DNA from: Streptomyces sp. F63
GTDB lineage: Bacteria > Actinomycetota > Actinomycetes > Streptomycetales > Streptomycetaceae
Reading direction: 5' to 3'
Assembly: GCF_018070345.1 (NCBI RefSeq)
Contig: NZ_JAGPXX010000003.1
Coordinates: 124,001-188,000, forward strand
DNA: 64,000 nucleotides
In this document: positions 1 to 9,605 of the stretch, in pieces
Position numbering within the stretch: position 1 is the first letter of the stretch
Layout of the letters: each line of letters starts with the position of its first letter
Translations under genes and position numbers: made by a program
Notes under the pieces: model-generated
Database searches by the model: none
The model's input: the letters and a program-made list of their open reading frames with translations, nothing else
Told to the model about the DNA's origin: nothing

Positions 1-58
1 TCGGGCGGGCCGGGTTCGGATGGGACCGGGCGTCCGTTCCCGACCGAGGAGGCACCTC

Positions 59-1699
59 ATGCGCCGATCCCCGCACGCCAGATGGGTCACCTGCGCCGCC
101 TGCGCGATCGCCGTCGCCCTGGCCGCGACGGCCTGCGGCGGGGACGACGACGGCGGCAGCGGAGGAGGGGACGGGACCGGCGTCCTCAGCTCCTCCTGGG
201 GCGACCCGCAGAACCCGCTGGAGCCGGCGAACACCAACGAGGTCCAGGGCGGCAAGGTCCTCGACATGATCTTCCGGGGGCTCAAGCGGTACGACCCGGA
301 GACCGGCGAGGCCAAGGACATGCTCGCCGAGTCCATCACCACCGACGACTCGCAGACCTTCACCGTCAAGGTCAAGGACGGCTGGACGTTCAGCAACGGC
401 GAGAAGGTCACGGCGAAGTCGTTCGTGGACGCCTGGAACTACGGCGCCAACGTCGACAACGCGCAGAAGAACGCCTACTTCTTCGAGTACATCGAGGGCT
501 ACGACGCGGTCCACCCGGAGGAGGGCGACCCGACGGCCGAGACCCTCTCCGGACTGAAGGTCGAGGACGACCGCACCTTCACCGTCAAGCTCAGCCAGAA
601 GTTCTCCACCTGGCCGGACACCCTCGGCTACAACGCCTTCGCCCCGCTGCCGCGGGCCTTCTTCGACGACCACGACGCCTGGGTGAAGAAGCCGGTCGGC
701 AACGGCCCCTACCAGGTCGAGTCCTACACCAAGGGCTCCGTGATGAAGCTGCGGAAGTGGGACGACTACCCCGGCGACGACAAGGCGCAGAACGGCGGCG
801 TCGATCTCAAGGTCTACACCGACAACAACGCCGCCTACACCGACCTCCTCGCCGGCAACCTCGACCTCGCCGACGACATCCCCGCCGCCCAGCTCAAGAA
901 CGTCGAGGACGACCTCGGCGACCGCTACATCAACCAGCCGGCCGGCATCATCCAGACCCTCGCCTTCCCCTTCTACGACGACGCGTGGGGTGAGGGGAAG
1001 GCGCAGTTGCGCAAGGGCATCTCCCGGGCCATCAACCGCGAGCAGATCACCGAGCAGATCTTCAGCAACACCCGCACCCCCGCCAGCGACTGGACCTCGC
1101 CCGTCCTCGGTGAGGAGGGCGGCTACGAGAAGGGCCTGTGCGGCCAGGCCTGCGAGTACGACCCGGACGAGGCCAAGAAGATGATCGAGGACGCGGGCGG
1201 CCTCCCCGGCGGGAAGATCACCCTCACGTCCAATGTCGACACCGGCTCGCACCGCCAGTGGCTCGACGCCGTCTGCAACAGCATCAACAACGCCCTCGGC
1301 CGGGACCGCGCCTGCACCGTCAACCCGGTCGGCACCTTCGCGGACTACCGCAACCAGATCGGCGATCAGCGCATGAAGGGCCCCTTCCGGGCCGGCTGGC
1401 AGATGGACTACCCGCTGATCCAGAACTTCCTCCAGCCGCTCTACTACACCAACGCCTCGTCCAACGACGGCAAGTGGAGCAACGAGAAGTTCGACCGGCT
1501 CGTCGACGAGGCCAACGCCCAGAGCGACACCCAGAAGGCCATCAGGACCTTCCAGGACGCCGAGAGGGTGCTCGTCGAAGAGATGCCCGCCATCCCGCTC
1601 TGGTACCAGAACGGCAGCGCCGGCTACTCCGACCGGCTGTCGGACGTGAAGCTCAACCCCTTCAGCGTCCCCGTCTACGACCAGATCAAGGTCGCCTGA
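59..1699 (+). CDS. Oligopeptide ABC transporter substrate-binding lipoprotein (SBP_bac_5)
   Basis: Extracytoplasmic binding lipoprotein of the peptide/nickel (family 5) class, predicted to hand peptides to the permeases encoded just downstream. The 546-residue product starts at ATG 59, which has an AGGAGG Shine-Dalgarno about 8 nt upstream; the open frame extends to position 20 but that region has no ribosome site. A basic n-region and hydrophobic core end in ATAC with Cys26 as the likely lipidated residue (a weak lipobox), followed by an Asp/Gly-rich linker. The rest matches the family in length and composition. It is the first gene of a five-gene operon (SBP, two permeases, two ATPases). 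The ligand cannot be read from sequence. Its promoter lies outside the window. Confidence 0.9.
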   Translation: MRRSPHARWVTCAACAIAVALAATACGGDDDGGSGGGDGTGVLSSSWGDPQNPLEPANTNEVQGGKVLDMIFRGLKRYDPETGEAKDMLAESITTDDSQTFTVKVKDGWTFSNGEKVTAKSFVDAWNYGANVDNAQKNAYFFEYIEGYDAVHPEEGDPTAETLSGLKVEDDRTFTVKLSQKFSTWPDTLGYNAFAPLPRAFFDDHDAWVKKPVGNGPYQVESYTKGSVMKLRKWDDYPGDDKAQNGGVDLKVYTDNNAAYTDLLAGNLDLADDIPAAQLKNVEDDLGDRYINQPAGIIQTLAFPFYDDAWGEGKAQLRKGISRAINREQITEQIFSNTRTPASDWTSPVLGEEGGYEKGLCGQACEYDPDEAKKMIEDAGGLPGGKITLTSNVDTGSHRQWLDAVCNSINNALGRDRACTVNPVGTFADYRNQIGDQRMKGPFRAGWQMDYPLIQNFLQPLYYTNASSNDGKWSNEKFDRLVDEANAQSDTQKAIRTFQDAERVLVEEMPAIPLWYQNGSAGYSDRLSDVKLNPFSVPVYDQIKVA

Positions 1700-1700
1700 C

Positions 1701-1742
1701 GAGCCCCACGAGCCCCACGAGCCCCACGAGCCCCACGAGCCC
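1701..1742. repeat. 9-bp tandem repeat, about 4.7 copies
   Basis: The unit GAGCCCCAC is repeated four times perfectly, followed by a partial copy, starting two bases after the SBP stop codon. It lies in the SBP-permease spacer just before an 11-bp hairpin. The copy number is likely to vary by slippage. Confidence 0.9.
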
Positions 1743-1755
1743 GAAGCGCCCGACG

Positions 1756-1795
1756 GCCCGTACCGCCAGGAACCGGAGCACCACGCGGTACGGGC
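1756..1795 (+). terminator. Intra-operon hairpin (attenuator candidate) after the SBP gene
   Basis: Perfect 11-bp inverted repeat GCCCGTACCGC / GCGGTACGGGC with an 18-nt loop, 56 bases after the SBP stop and 37 before the permease start. Such hairpins usually lower readthrough or protect the 3' end of the binding-protein message so that SBP exceeds permease. There is no T-tract, as is usual in Streptomyces. Confidence 0.55.
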
Positions 1796-1832
1796 GCGGG
1801 CGGCGGCGGACCACGACCCCCGGAGCACCCCC

Positions 1833-2756
1833 ATGGGACGCTATGTGATCCGGCGGCTGCTCCAGATGATCCCCGTGTTCATCGGCAGCACCTTCCTGAT
1901 CTTCGTCATGGTGTACGCGCTCGGCGACCCCGTCGCGGCGCTCTTCGGCGACCGGGCGCCCGACCCGGCCACCGCCGCCCGCATCCGCAAGGAGCTCTAC
2001 CTCGACCAGCCGCTGTGGAAGCAGTACCTGCACTACATGGGCCAGATCTTCCGCGGCGACTTCGGGACGGCCTTCAACGGGCAGCCGGTGCTGGATCTGA
2101 TGGCCACCGCCTTCCCGGTGACCCTGCGGCTGACCCTGGTCGCGGTGGTCATCGAGGTCATCATCGGCATCCTCCTCGGGGTCGTCAGCGGGCTGCGGCG
2201 CGGCCGGGCCGTGGACACCGGCCTGCTCTTCCTCACCCTGATCGTGATCTCCGTCCCCACCTTCGTCACCGGCTATCTGCTCCAGTTCCTCTTCGGGGTG
2301 AAGTGGGGGCTGGTCCGGCCGTCCGTCTCCACCGACGCGACCTTCGAGGAGCTGCTGCTGCCGGGCGTGGTGCTCGCCCTGGTCTCACTGGCCTACGTCA
2401 CCCGGCTCACCCGCACCTCCATCGCGGAGAACGTCCGCGGCGACTACGTCCGCACCGCGATCGCCAAGGGCCTGCCGCGTCGCCGCGTCATCGTCCGGCA
2501 TCTGCTGCGCAACTCGCTGATCCCGGTGGTCACCTTTATCGGCACCGACGTCGGCGCCCTCATGGGCGGGGCCATCGTCACCGAGCGGATCTTCAACATC
2601 CACGGCGTCGGCTTCCAGCTCTACCAGGGCATCCTGCGCAACAACTCGCCCACGGTCGTCGGCTTCGTGACGATCCTGGTCATCGTCTTCCTGCTGGCGA
2701 ACCTCCTCGTCGACCTGCTGTACGCCGTACTCGACCCGAGGATCCGCTATGCCTGA
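1833..2756 (+). CDS. Oligopeptide ABC transporter permease, DppB/OppB type
   Basis: Inner-membrane permease of 307 residues, the usual size for DppB-type subunits. The N-terminus has the family-typical pattern GRYVIRRLLQMIPV leading into the first membrane helix; about six hydrophobic segments follow. An EAA-type coupling loop that docks on the ATPases lies around residues 208-228 (AKGLPRRRVIVRHLLRN). It forms the translocation pore with the DppC-type protein whose start overlaps its stop by 8 bases, so the two are probably translationally coupled. The start is ATG 1833, preceded by a GGAG. Confidence 0.92.
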   Translation: MGRYVIRRLLQMIPVFIGSTFLIFVMVYALGDPVAALFGDRAPDPATAARIRKELYLDQPLWKQYLHYMGQIFRGDFGTAFNGQPVLDLMATAFPVTLRLTLVAVVIEVIIGILLGVVSGLRRGRAVDTGLLFLTLIVISVPTFVTGYLLQFLFGVKWGLVRPSVSTDATFEELLLPGVVLALVSLAYVTRLTRTSIAENVRGDYVRTAIAKGLPRRRVIVRHLLRNSLIPVVTFIGTDVGALMGGAIVTERIFNIHGVGFQLYQGILRNNSPTVVGFVTILVIVFLLANLLVDLLYAVLDPRIRYA

Positions 2757-3726
2757 CGGCAACGACCCCGACCGGGCCATCGCCCCCACCGGAGCCGGGG
2801 GTTCCGCCGACCTGGCCATGGGCGAGGCCGAGTCGCTGGAGCGCCCGCCCCGGCGCGGGCCCGACGGCGGGGACACCGGCAAGCCGCGCAGCCTCTGGTC
2901 CGACGCCTGGCGGGAGCTGCGCCGCAACCCCGTGTTCATCATCTCCGCGCTGCTCATCCTCTTTCTCGTGGTGATCTCGATCTGGCCGCAGCTGATCGTC
3001 TCCACCAATCCGCTCTCCTGCGATCTGGGCAGGTCCCAGCAGGGCCGCGCGCCCGGCCACCCCTTCGGCTTCGACACCCAGGGCTGCGACGTCTACGCCC
3101 GCACCGTGCACGGGGCCCGCGCGTCCGTCACCGTCGGCGTCTGCGCCACCCTGGGCGTGGCGCTGCTCGGGGGGCTCATCGGCGGGCTGGCCGGCTTCTT
3201 CGGCGGCTGGGCGGACGCGCTGCTCTCCCGGGCCGCCGACATCTTCTTCGGCATCCCGGTGATCCTCGGCGGACTGGTCTTCCTCTCCGTGGTGACCAGT
3301 ACCACGGTGTGGCCGGTGGTCGGCTTCATCGTGCTGCTGGGCTGGCCGCAGATCGCCCGTATTGCCCGCGGCGCGGTGATCACCGCCAAGGAGAACGACT
3401 ACGTGCAGGCCGCCCGGGCGCTGGGCGCGAGCAACCGCCGGATGCTGCTGCGGCATGTGGCGCCCAACGCCGTGGCCCCGGTGATCGTGGTGGCCACCAT
3501 CGCGCTGGGCACCTATATCGCGCTGGAGGCCACCCTGTCGTTCCTCGGGGTCGGACTGCGCCCGCCGACCGTCTCCTGGGGCATCGACATCTCCAACGCC
3601 GCCTCCCGGATCCGCAACGCCCCGCACATGCTGCTCTGGCCGGCCGGCGCCCTGAGCATCACGGTGCTGGCGTTCATCATGCTCGGCGACGCGGTGCGCG
3701 ACGCCCTCGATCCCAAGCTGCGCTGA
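2749..3726 (+). CDS. Oligopeptide ABC transporter permease, DppC/OppC type
   Basis: Second permease subunit, 325 residues. A Pro/Gly-rich cytoplasmic N-terminal tail of about 55 residues precedes the first membrane helix, as in OppC proteins. The EAA coupling loop (ARALGASNRRMLLRHVAPN) lies around residues 222-240. The ATG overlaps the end of the upstream permease gene, and the next gene follows after 12 bases, so this is a tight operon. Role: half of the heterodimeric membrane channel for peptide import. Confidence 0.92.
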   Translation: MPDGNDPDRAIAPTGAGGSADLAMGEAESLERPPRRGPDGGDTGKPRSLWSDAWRELRRNPVFIISALLILFLVVISIWPQLIVSTNPLSCDLGRSQQGRAPGHPFGFDTQGCDVYARTVHGARASVTVGVCATLGVALLGGLIGGLAGFFGGWADALLSRAADIFFGIPVILGGLVFLSVVTSTTVWPVVGFIVLLGWPQIARIARGAVITAKENDYVQAARALGASNRRMLLRHVAPNAVAPVIVVATIALGTYIALEATLSFLGVGLRPPTVSWGIDISNAASRIRNAPHMLLWPAGALSITVLAFIMLGDAVRDALDPKLR

Positions 3727-3738
3727 GGAGCCGCCACC

Positions 3739-4824
3739 ATGCCCGCGACCGCGACGCCGACCGCAGACGGAGAGCAGCCCGCACGGGGACGCGGCGGCGC
3801 ACCGGACGGCGCGGGCCCGCTGCTGGACGTCCGCGGGCTGCGGGTGGAGTTCCGCACCCGGGACGGCGTCGTCCAGGCCGTCAACGGCGTGACCTACGAC
3901 GTGGACGCGGGGGAGACGCTGGCCGTGCTGGGCGAGTCCGGTTCCGGCAAGTCGGTGACCGCGCAGGCGGTCATGGGCATCCTGGACTCCCCGCCGGGGC
4001 GGATCACCGGCGGGGAGATCCTCTTCCGGGGCCGGGACCTGCTGCGGGCGGGCCGCGAGGAGCGCCGCGCGATCCGGGGCGCGCGGATGGCGATGATCTT
4101 CCAGGACGCGCTGTCCTCGCTCAACCCGGTGCTGACGGTGGGGTACCAGCTCGGCGAGATGTTCCAGGTGCACCGGGGCGACTCGCGGAAGGCGGCCCGG
4201 GCGAAGGCCGTGGAGCTGATGGACCGGGTCCGCATCCCGGCGGCGAAGCAGCGGGTGAACGACTATCCGCACCAGTTCTCGGGCGGTATGCGGCAGCGCA
4301 TCATGATCGCGATGGCGCTGGCCCTGGAGCCGGACCTGATCATCGCGGACGAGCCGACGACGGCGCTGGACGTCACCGTCCAGGCCCAGGTGATGGATCT
4401 GCTCGCCGAGCTCCAGCGGGAGTACCGGATGGGCCTGATCCTGATCACCCACGACCTGGGTGTGGTCGCGGACGTGGCCGACAAGATCGCCGTGATGTAC
4501 GCGGGCCGGATCGTGGAGACCGCCCCGGTGCACGAGCTGTACCAGCGGCCCGCCCACCCGTACACCCAGGGGCTGCTGGACTCCATCCCCCGGCTCGACC
4601 GCAAGGGGCAGCGGCTCTACGCCGTCAGGGGCCTGCCGCCCAACCTCACCCGGATTCCGCCGGGTTGCGAGTTCCATCCGCGCTGTCCCCGGGCACAGGC
4701 GGTCTGCGTCACCGACCGGCCGCCCCTCTACCCCGTCGCCGAGAACGACGGCACTCCGCTGCCCGGCCGTGCCAGCGCCTGCCACTTCTGGAAGGACGAA
4801 CTCAACGATGCACCAGCACATTGA
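3739..4824 (+). CDS. Oligopeptide ABC transporter ATPase, DppD/OppD type
   Basis: Cytoplasmic nucleotide-binding subunit of 361 residues. All ABC motifs are intact: Walker A GESGSGKS, signature FSGGMRQR, Walker B LIIADEP followed by TTALD, and the H-loop in ITHDLG. The C-terminal oligopeptide-transporter extension carries the Cys-rich cluster [14 protein letters not shown]. That pattern occurs in many Opp/Dpp ATPases, where it can bind an Fe-S cluster. A GGAG precedes ATG 3739. It works as a heterodimer with the ATPase encoded by the overlapping next gene. Confidence 0.92.
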   Translation: MPATATPTADGEQPARGRGGAPDGAGPLLDVRGLRVEFRTRDGVVQAVNGVTYDVDAGETLAVLGESGSGKSVTAQAVMGILDSPPGRITGGEILFRGRDLLRAGREERRAIRGARMAMIFQDALSSLNPVLTVGYQLGEMFQVHRGDSRKAARAKAVELMDRVRIPAAKQRVNDYPHQFSGGMRQRIMIAMALALEPDLIIADEPTTALDVTVQAQVMDLLAELQREYRMGLILITHDLGVVADVADKIAVMYAGRIVETAPVHELYQRPAHPYTQGLLDSIPRLDRKGQRLYAVRGLPPNLTRIPPGCEFHPRCPRAQAVCVTDRPPLYPVAENDGTPLPGRASACHFWKDELNDAPAH

Positions 4825-5983
4825 GGTGGAGCCGCCGCGCGAGCCGGAGCGGGAGCAGTCGCCCCGGGCCCCGCGGCCCGAGCCGATCCTCGAAGTGCGC
4901 GACCTGCAGAAGCTGTACCCGCTGACCCGCGGCATCGTGTTCCGCCGGCAGATCGGTGCGGTCCGGGCCGTGGACACCGTCTCCTTCGACCTCGCGCGCG
5001 GCGAGACCCTGGGCATCGTCGGCGAGTCCGGCTGCGGCAAGTCGACGGTGGCCAAGCTGCTGGTCCATCTGGAGCGGCCGACGTCCGGCACGATCCGGTA
5101 CAAGGGCGAGGACGTCACCAAGCTGTCGGGGCGGGCGCTGAAGGCCGTGCGCCGCAACATCCAGATGGTGTTCCAGGACCCGTACACCTCGCTCAACCCG
5201 CGGATGACGGTGGGCGACATCATCGGCGAGCCCTTCGAGATCCACCCCGAGGCGGCCCCGAAGCGGGACCGGCGGCGCCGGGTGCAGGACCTGCTGGACG
5301 TGGTCGGGCTCAACCCCGAGTACATCAACCGCTATCCGCACCAGTTCTCCGGCGGGCAGCGGCAGCGCATCGGCATCGCCCGCGGCCTCGCCCTCAACCC
5401 GGAGATCATCGTCGCCGACGAGCCGGTCTCGGCCCTGGACGTCTCCGTCCAGGCGCAGGTGATCAACCTGATGGAGAAGCTGCAGGACGAGTTCGACCTC
5501 TCCTACATCTTCATCGCGCACGACCTGTCCGTGGTGCGGCACATCTCCGACCGGGTCGGGGTGATGTACCTCGGCCGGTTCGCCGAGACCGGCACCGACG
5601 AGGAGATCTACGAGCACCCCACCCACCCGTACACCCAGGCGCTGCTCTCCGCCGTCCCCGTCCCGGACCCGGCGGCCCGCGAGCGCCGCGAACGCATCCT
5701 GCTCTACGGGGACGTGCCCTCCCCGGCCGACCCGCCGTCCGGCTGCCGCTTCCGCACCCGCTGCTGGAAGGCGCGGGAGAAATGCGCCCGGGAGGTGCCG
5801 GCGCTGGCCGTGCCGGAGGAGTTCCGCGGCGGGGCCGGGCCGGCCGCCCACCCCTCGGCCTGCCACTTCGCGGAGACCCTGCCGCTGGCCCGGCCGGCAC
5901 CGCAGCACGTGCGGCAGGGCGGGCCCAGCGGCCCGTACGGCTCGGGGGAGACCCCGGAACCGGGCGGCCGGCGCGACGGGTGA
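4808..5983 (+). CDS. Oligopeptide ABC transporter ATPase, DppF/OppF type
   Basis: Second ATPase of the importer, 391 residues. Motifs: Walker A GESGCGKS, signature FSGGQRQR, Walker B EIIVADEP followed by VSALD, H-loop IAHDLS, and C-terminal Cys cluster [15 protein letters not shown] chose ATG 4808 because an AAGGAC Shine-Dalgarno precedes it. It overlaps the preceding gene by 17 bases; an earlier in-frame ATG at 4769 would overlap more and lacks a ribosome site. Last gene of the operon. The Ala/Pro/Gly-rich C-terminal tail after the Cys cluster is longer than usual. Confidence 0.9.
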   Translation: MHQHIEVEPPREPEREQSPRAPRPEPILEVRDLQKLYPLTRGIVFRRQIGAVRAVDTVSFDLARGETLGIVGESGCGKSTVAKLLVHLERPTSGTIRYKGEDVTKLSGRALKAVRRNIQMVFQDPYTSLNPRMTVGDIIGEPFEIHPEAAPKRDRRRRVQDLLDVVGLNPEYINRYPHQFSGGQRQRIGIARGLALNPEIIVADEPVSALDVSVQAQVINLMEKLQDEFDLSYIFIAHDLSVVRHISDRVGVMYLGRFAETGTDEEIYEHPTHPYTQALLSAVPVPDPAARERRERILLYGDVPSPADPPSGCRFRTRCWKAREKCAREVPALAVPEEFRGGAGPAAHPSACHFAETLPLARPAPQHVRQGGPSGPYGSGETPEPGGRRDG

Positions 5984-5984
5984 C

Positions 5985-6020
5985 GCGGCGGGGCCGCTGC
6001 GGTGGGCCCCGGCCGGCCCG
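5985..6020. terminator. Possible terminator between convergent importer operons
   Basis: The 80-base gap between two convergent stop codons contains GCGGC-ggg-GCCGC (5985-5997), followed by a GGGCC/GGCCC inverted repeat near 6004-6020. The stems are short; this is a plausible but weak bidirectional terminator. Confidence 0.35.
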
Positions 6021-6063
6021 GCTGCCCCGGACCGGCGCGGCCCCCGCCCGCCGCTGTGGTCCG

Positions 6064-7248
6064 TCAGCCCGGGTTCCCGGCGCCGGTGCCCCGTTCCTCG
6101 ATCGCCGCCAGCGCCGGGTCCAGGACGACATCCTCGGCACGGGCCGAGGTGGACGGCTCCTCCGGGAAGTGGCAGGCCGTCAGATGGCCCGCGCGGTTGC
6201 CGTCGATCCGGACCAGCGGGGGCACCTCCGCCGCGCACTTCTCCCGCGCCTTCCAGCAGCGGGTGCGGAACCGGCACCCCGACGGCGGATCGACGGGGGA
6301 GGGCACGTCACCCGCCAGCCGGATCCGCTCCCGGCGCTCCGCCCCGCCGCTCCCGAGCCCGTCCCTCTCCTCCCCGGTGCCGTACGTCCCGATCTCCGGC
6401 ACCGCCGACAGCAGCGCGTGCGTATACGGATGCCGGGGCGCGCGGTAGATCGCGTCGCGGTCGCCGGTCTCCACGATCCTCCCCAGGTACATCACGGCCA
6501 CCCGCTGCGAGAAGTGCCGCACCACGGCCAGGTCGTGGGCGATGAAGAGGAAGGCGATGCCCAGCTCCCGCCGGAGGTCCTGGAGCAGATTGACGACCTG
6601 CGCCTGGATGGAGACGTCCAGGGCCGAGACCGGCTCGTCGGCGACGATCAGCTTCGGCTCCAGGCCGAGGGCGCGGGCCACCCCGATGCGCTGCCGCTGC
6701 CCGCCGGAGAACTCGTGCGGGAACCGGTTGTAGTGCTCGGGGTTGAGTCCGACGGTCTCCAGCAGCTCGCGCACCCTCCGCTCGCGGCCGCCGGGCGGAT
6801 CGATGCCGTTGATCTCCATCGGGCCGCCGATGATGGTGCCGACCGTCTGCCGGGGGTTGAGCGAGGAGTACGGGTCCTGGAAGATCATCTGGATCTCGGA
6901 GCGGACCGGGGCCAGCTCCCTGCGATGCGCGTGGGTGATGTCCCGGCCCCGGTAGCGGATCCGGCCGGCCGTCGGCTTCAGCAGCCGGGTGAGCAGCCGC
7001 CCGGTGGTGGACTTGCCGCAGCCGGACTCCCCGACGAGGCCGAAGCTCTCGCCGGCCCGGACGGTCAGGTCGATCCCGTCGACCGCCCGCACGGCGCCGA
7101 CCTGCCGCCGGAACGGGAAGCCGCCCAGCACGGGGAAGTGCTTGACCAGGCCCTCGGCGGTGAGCAGCGGCTCACCGGCCGCCGGTTCGCCCGCGGCGGA
7201 CGCGGAGCCGGCGCCGGAGGGCGCGGGCGGTGTGCGGTCGTCCTTCAC
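6064..7248 (-). CDS. bldKE: BldK-type oligopeptide importer ATPase (OppF class)
   Basis: ATP-binding subunit of 394 residues. Walker A GESGCGKS, signature FSGGQRQR, Walker B LIVADEP followed by VSALD, and the terminal cluster [14 protein letters not shown] are all present. The start is GTG 7248, giving a 4-base GTGA overlap with the stop of the upstream ATPase gene; the open frame upstream of this is antisense noise. It is the last gene of a minus-strand operon permease-SBP-permease-ATPase-ATPase, the order of bldKA-E in S. coelicolor. The symbol rests on that order, on subunit sizes, and on my recollection that bldK lies near a second opp operon and mshB in that genome. Confidence 0.8.
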   Translation of the reverse strand: MKDDRTPPAPSGAGSASAAGEPAAGEPLLTAEGLVKHFPVLGGFPFRRQVGAVRAVDGIDLTVRAGESFGLVGESGCGKSTTGRLLTRLLKPTAGRIRYRGRDITHAHRRELAPVRSEIQMIFQDPYSSLNPRQTVGTIIGGPMEINGIDPPGGRERRVRELLETVGLNPEHYNRFPHEFSGGQRQRIGVARALGLEPKLIVADEPVSALDVSIQAQVVNLLQDLRRELGIAFLFIAHDLAVVRHFSQRVAVMYLGRIVETGDRDAIYRAPRHPYTHALLSAVPEIGTYGTGEERDGLGSGGAERRERIRLAGDVPSPVDPPSGCRFRTRCWKAREKCAAEVPPLVRIDGNRAGHLTACHFPEEPSTSARAEDVVLDPALAAIEERGTGAGNPG

Positions 7249-8453
7249 CGGCCGGCCTCCCCCCGGTCCTGCCGGAGCACCCCGGGCCTCCCGGCCGCCG
7301 GGTCCGGGCCCGGCGGTGCGTCCTGCGCGCCCCGCGCGGCGTCCGCCTCCCGCGTACCGCCCCGCGCGGCGTCCGCCTCCCGCGGCGGCCGGTCCCCGCC
7401 GGCCCAGAGGTCCCGCCGCTGCTCCGGGGGCAAGTGGCAGGCGGCGCCCCGCCCTTCGGGCAGCTCCGGCCGCTCGCGGACACAGCGCTCCGGCCCGCCC
7501 CGCACCGCCGGCGGGAAGGCGCAGCGCGGATGGAACGGGCAGCCGGAGGGCGGCGCCAGCAGGCTCGGCGGGGTGCCCGGGATCGGGTGGAGCGCCGCGT
7601 CCGGGTCGGAGCCGAGCGTGGGCATCGAGCGGAGCAGGCCCCAGGTGTACGGGTGCTGCGGCGCGCCCAGCACCTCCGGGACCGAACCCCGCTCCACGGC
7701 GCGCCCCGCGTACATCACCAGGATGTCGTCGGCGGTGTTGGCGACGACGCCCAGGTCGTGGGTGATGAGGATGATCGCCGAGCCGAACTCCTGCTGGAGG
7801 TCCCCGAGGAGGTCCAGGATCTGGGCCTGCACGGTGACGTCCAGGGCGGTGGTCGGTTCGTCCGCGATCAGCAGGTCCGGGTCGCAGACCAGCGCCATGG
7901 CGATCATGGCGCGCTGCCGCATCCCCCCGGAGAACTGGTGCGGGTAGTCGTCGGCCCGCAGCCGGGGCCGCGGAATGCCGACCTTCTCCAGCATCTCCAC
8001 CGCCCGCTCCCGGGCCTCCCGTTGGGAGGCGCCGGTGTGCTTGCGGTACGGCTCGGCGATCTGCCGGCCGATGGTGTAGTACGGCGAGAGCGCGGTGAGC
8101 GGATCCTGGAAGATCATCGCCATCTTGTTGCCGCGGAGCCTCTCCAGCGTCCGCTCGGGCGCCCCGGTCAGCTCCCGCCCGTCGAGCAGGATCTCCCCGG
8201 CGATGGTGGTGGTGCGGGGATCGTGCAGCCCCAGGACGGCCAGATTGGTGACGGACTTCCCGGAGCCGGACTCGCCGACGATGCCGAGGGTCCTGCCCCG
8301 TTCCAGGGTGAAGGAGAGCCCGTCCACGGCACGGACGGTGCCGTCCTCGGTGGCGAAGCGCACATGGAGGTCGGTCACGGAGAGGAAGGGGCCGGAGCCG
8401 GTGCCCGGACCGGCGGGCGCGGGCCCGGCCGCTTCCTTGCTGACGGTGGTCAC
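7245..8453 (-). CDS. bldKD: BldK-type oligopeptide importer ATPase (OppD class)
   Basis: Nucleotide-binding subunit of 402 residues. Motifs: Walker A GESGSGKS, signature FSGGMRQR, Walker B LLIADEP followed by TTALD, H-loop ITHDLG. After the usual OppD end (Cys cluster [20 protein letters not shown], then a CHLPPE segment) there is an unusual tail of about 60 Arg/Ala/Pro-rich residues containing a duplicated READAARG motif. That duplication reflects a 24-bp direct repeat in the DNA. ATG 8453 lies 10 bases from the bldKC stop. The tail is probably a disordered, recently expanded extension. Confidence 0.82.
   Translation of the reverse strand: MTTVSKEAAGPAPAGPGTGSGPFLSVTDLHVRFATEDGTVRAVDGLSFTLERGRTLGIVGESGSGKSVTNLAVLGLHDPRTTTIAGEILLDGRELTGAPERTLERLRGNKMAMIFQDPLTALSPYYTIGRQIAEPYRKHTGASQREARERAVEMLEKVGIPRPRLRADDYPHQFSGGMRQRAMIAMALVCDPDLLIADEPTTALDVTVQAQILDLLGDLQQEFGSAIILITHDLGVVANTADDILVMYAGRAVERGSVPEVLGAPQHPYTWGLLRSMPTLGSDPDAALHPIPGTPPSLLAPPSGCPFHPRCAFPPAVRGGPERCVRERPELPEGRGAACHLPPEQRRDLWAGGDRPPREADAARGGTREADAARGAQDAPPGPDPAAGRPGVLRQDRGEAGR
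7331..7384. repeat. 24-bp direct repeat inside the bldKD 3' end
   Basis: Two identical 24-base copies (7331-7354 and 7361-7384), spaced by a period of 30, so the duplication stays in frame. Each copy encodes READAARG in the ATPase tail. It looks like an in-frame slippage duplication. Confidence 0.85.
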
Positions 8454-8462
8454 AGGGGTCTC

Positions 8463-9440
8463 CTAGGACAGGCGCACGCGCGGGTCGACGAGCGCGTAGG
8501 CGGCGTCCACGACGATGTTGAACAGGATGATCGCCGTCGCGGCGAACAGCATCACGCCCATGAGCATGGGGAGATTGGTGTTGACGACGGACTCCACGGC
8601 GAGCCGGCCGAGGCCGGGCAGGGTGAAGGTGAACTCGGTGATCATCGCGCCGCCGAAGAGGGAGCCCATGTCGACGCCGAGGATGGTGATGATCGGGATC
8701 AGCGAGCCGCGCCAGGCGTAGCGGAAGAACACCGTGCGCCGGGCCATGCCCTTGGCGCGGGCGGTTCTGACGTGGTCCTCCTGCAACTGCTCGATCATCG
8801 TGGAGCGGGCCATGCGGGTGTAGTTGGCGGTGAAGATGATCGCCAGCACGCACCAGGGGAGGATCAGCCCGGCGAACCAGCCGGCCGGGTCGTCGGTGAG
8901 GTTCACGTACTCGGGCTGGGAGAGCCAGCCGAGCTGGTAGACGAAGAGCGCGATCGCCAGCGGGCCGACGAAGTAGATCTGCAGCGAACTCAGCACCAGC
9001 GAACCGGAGCTGACGACCTTGTCGACGAGGGTGCCGCGCCGGGCGGCGGCCAGCATCCCGGTGCCCAGGCCGACGGTGAGGAATACCGCGGCGGCGCCGA
9101 GGGCCAGCGAGACGGTGGTCGGGAAGCGGTCGAGGATGGTCTCCCAGACGGGCGTGTTGTCGACGAAGGAGTAGCCGAGGCACGGCGCGGGGCAGGGGCC
9201 CACCGCGTAGTCGCGGCCGGCGAAGATCCCCGCCATGTACTCCCAGTACTGCACGGGCACCGGCTTGTCGATGCCCATGTTGCGGCGGATGACCTCCAGC
9301 GCCTCCGGGGTGCAGTTCTTGCCGCAGGCGAGCAGGGCCGGGTCGCGCGGGATGCTGTAGAAGAGGAAGAAGGTCAGGGCGCTGATGATCAGCAGGATGA
9401 CGGCGGCGCCGAGCGACCGGCGGACCAGGAATCTCAGCAT
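8463..9440 (-). CDS. bldKC: BldK-type oligopeptide importer permease (DppB class)
   Basis: Permease of 325 residues with N-terminal [17 protein letters not shown] and about six membrane helices. An extended extracytoplasmic loop after helix 1 contains four cysteines ([10 protein letters not shown] and CPAPCLGYS), which could form disulfides outside the cell. The EAA loop reads [20 protein letters not shown]. It is separated from the upstream SBP gene by 165 bases, the largest gap in this operon, and that gap carries a hairpin. The ribosome site is weak (GAAAG, about 12 nt upstream), in line with lower permease output. Confidence 0.82.
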   Translation of the reverse strand: MLRFLVRRSLGAAVILLIISALTFFLFYSIPRDPALLACGKNCTPEALEVIRRNMGIDKPVPVQYWEYMAGIFAGRDYAVGPCPAPCLGYSFVDNTPVWETILDRFPTTVSLALGAAAVFLTVGLGTGMLAAARRGTLVDKVVSSGSLVLSSLQIYFVGPLAIALFVYQLGWLSQPEYVNLTDDPAGWFAGLILPWCVLAIIFTANYTRMARSTMIEQLQEDHVRTARAKGMARRTVFFRYAWRGSLIPIITILGVDMGSLFGGAMITEFTFTLPGLGRLAVESVVNTNLPMLMGVMLFAATAIILFNIVVDAAYALVDPRVRLS

Positions 9441-9521
9441 GCGTGGACAGCTTTCGCGGATGGCCGGGAGAGACGGGGACGCGCGGGAGGGCGCGGGGCG
9501 CGGACGGCCGGGACGGGGACG

Positions 9522-9536
9522 GCGCTCCGGGAGCGC
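9522..9536 (-). terminator. Hairpin in the bldKB-bldKC spacer
   Basis: GCGCTCC-g-GGAGCGC is a perfect 7-bp inverted repeat with one central base (in practice a 5-bp stem with a CCGGG loop). It sits 70 bases after the SBP stop in the transcribed direction. As in the plus-strand operon, the hairpin directly follows the binding-protein gene, so an attenuator or mRNA-stabilising role is likely. Confidence 0.45.
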
Positions 9537-9605
9537 GGGGGCGCGGCCCGGCCGCCGGCCGGTGGTCTCCGCGCCTCCTGCGCCCCGGGTGCCGTCACTG
9601 CTTCG

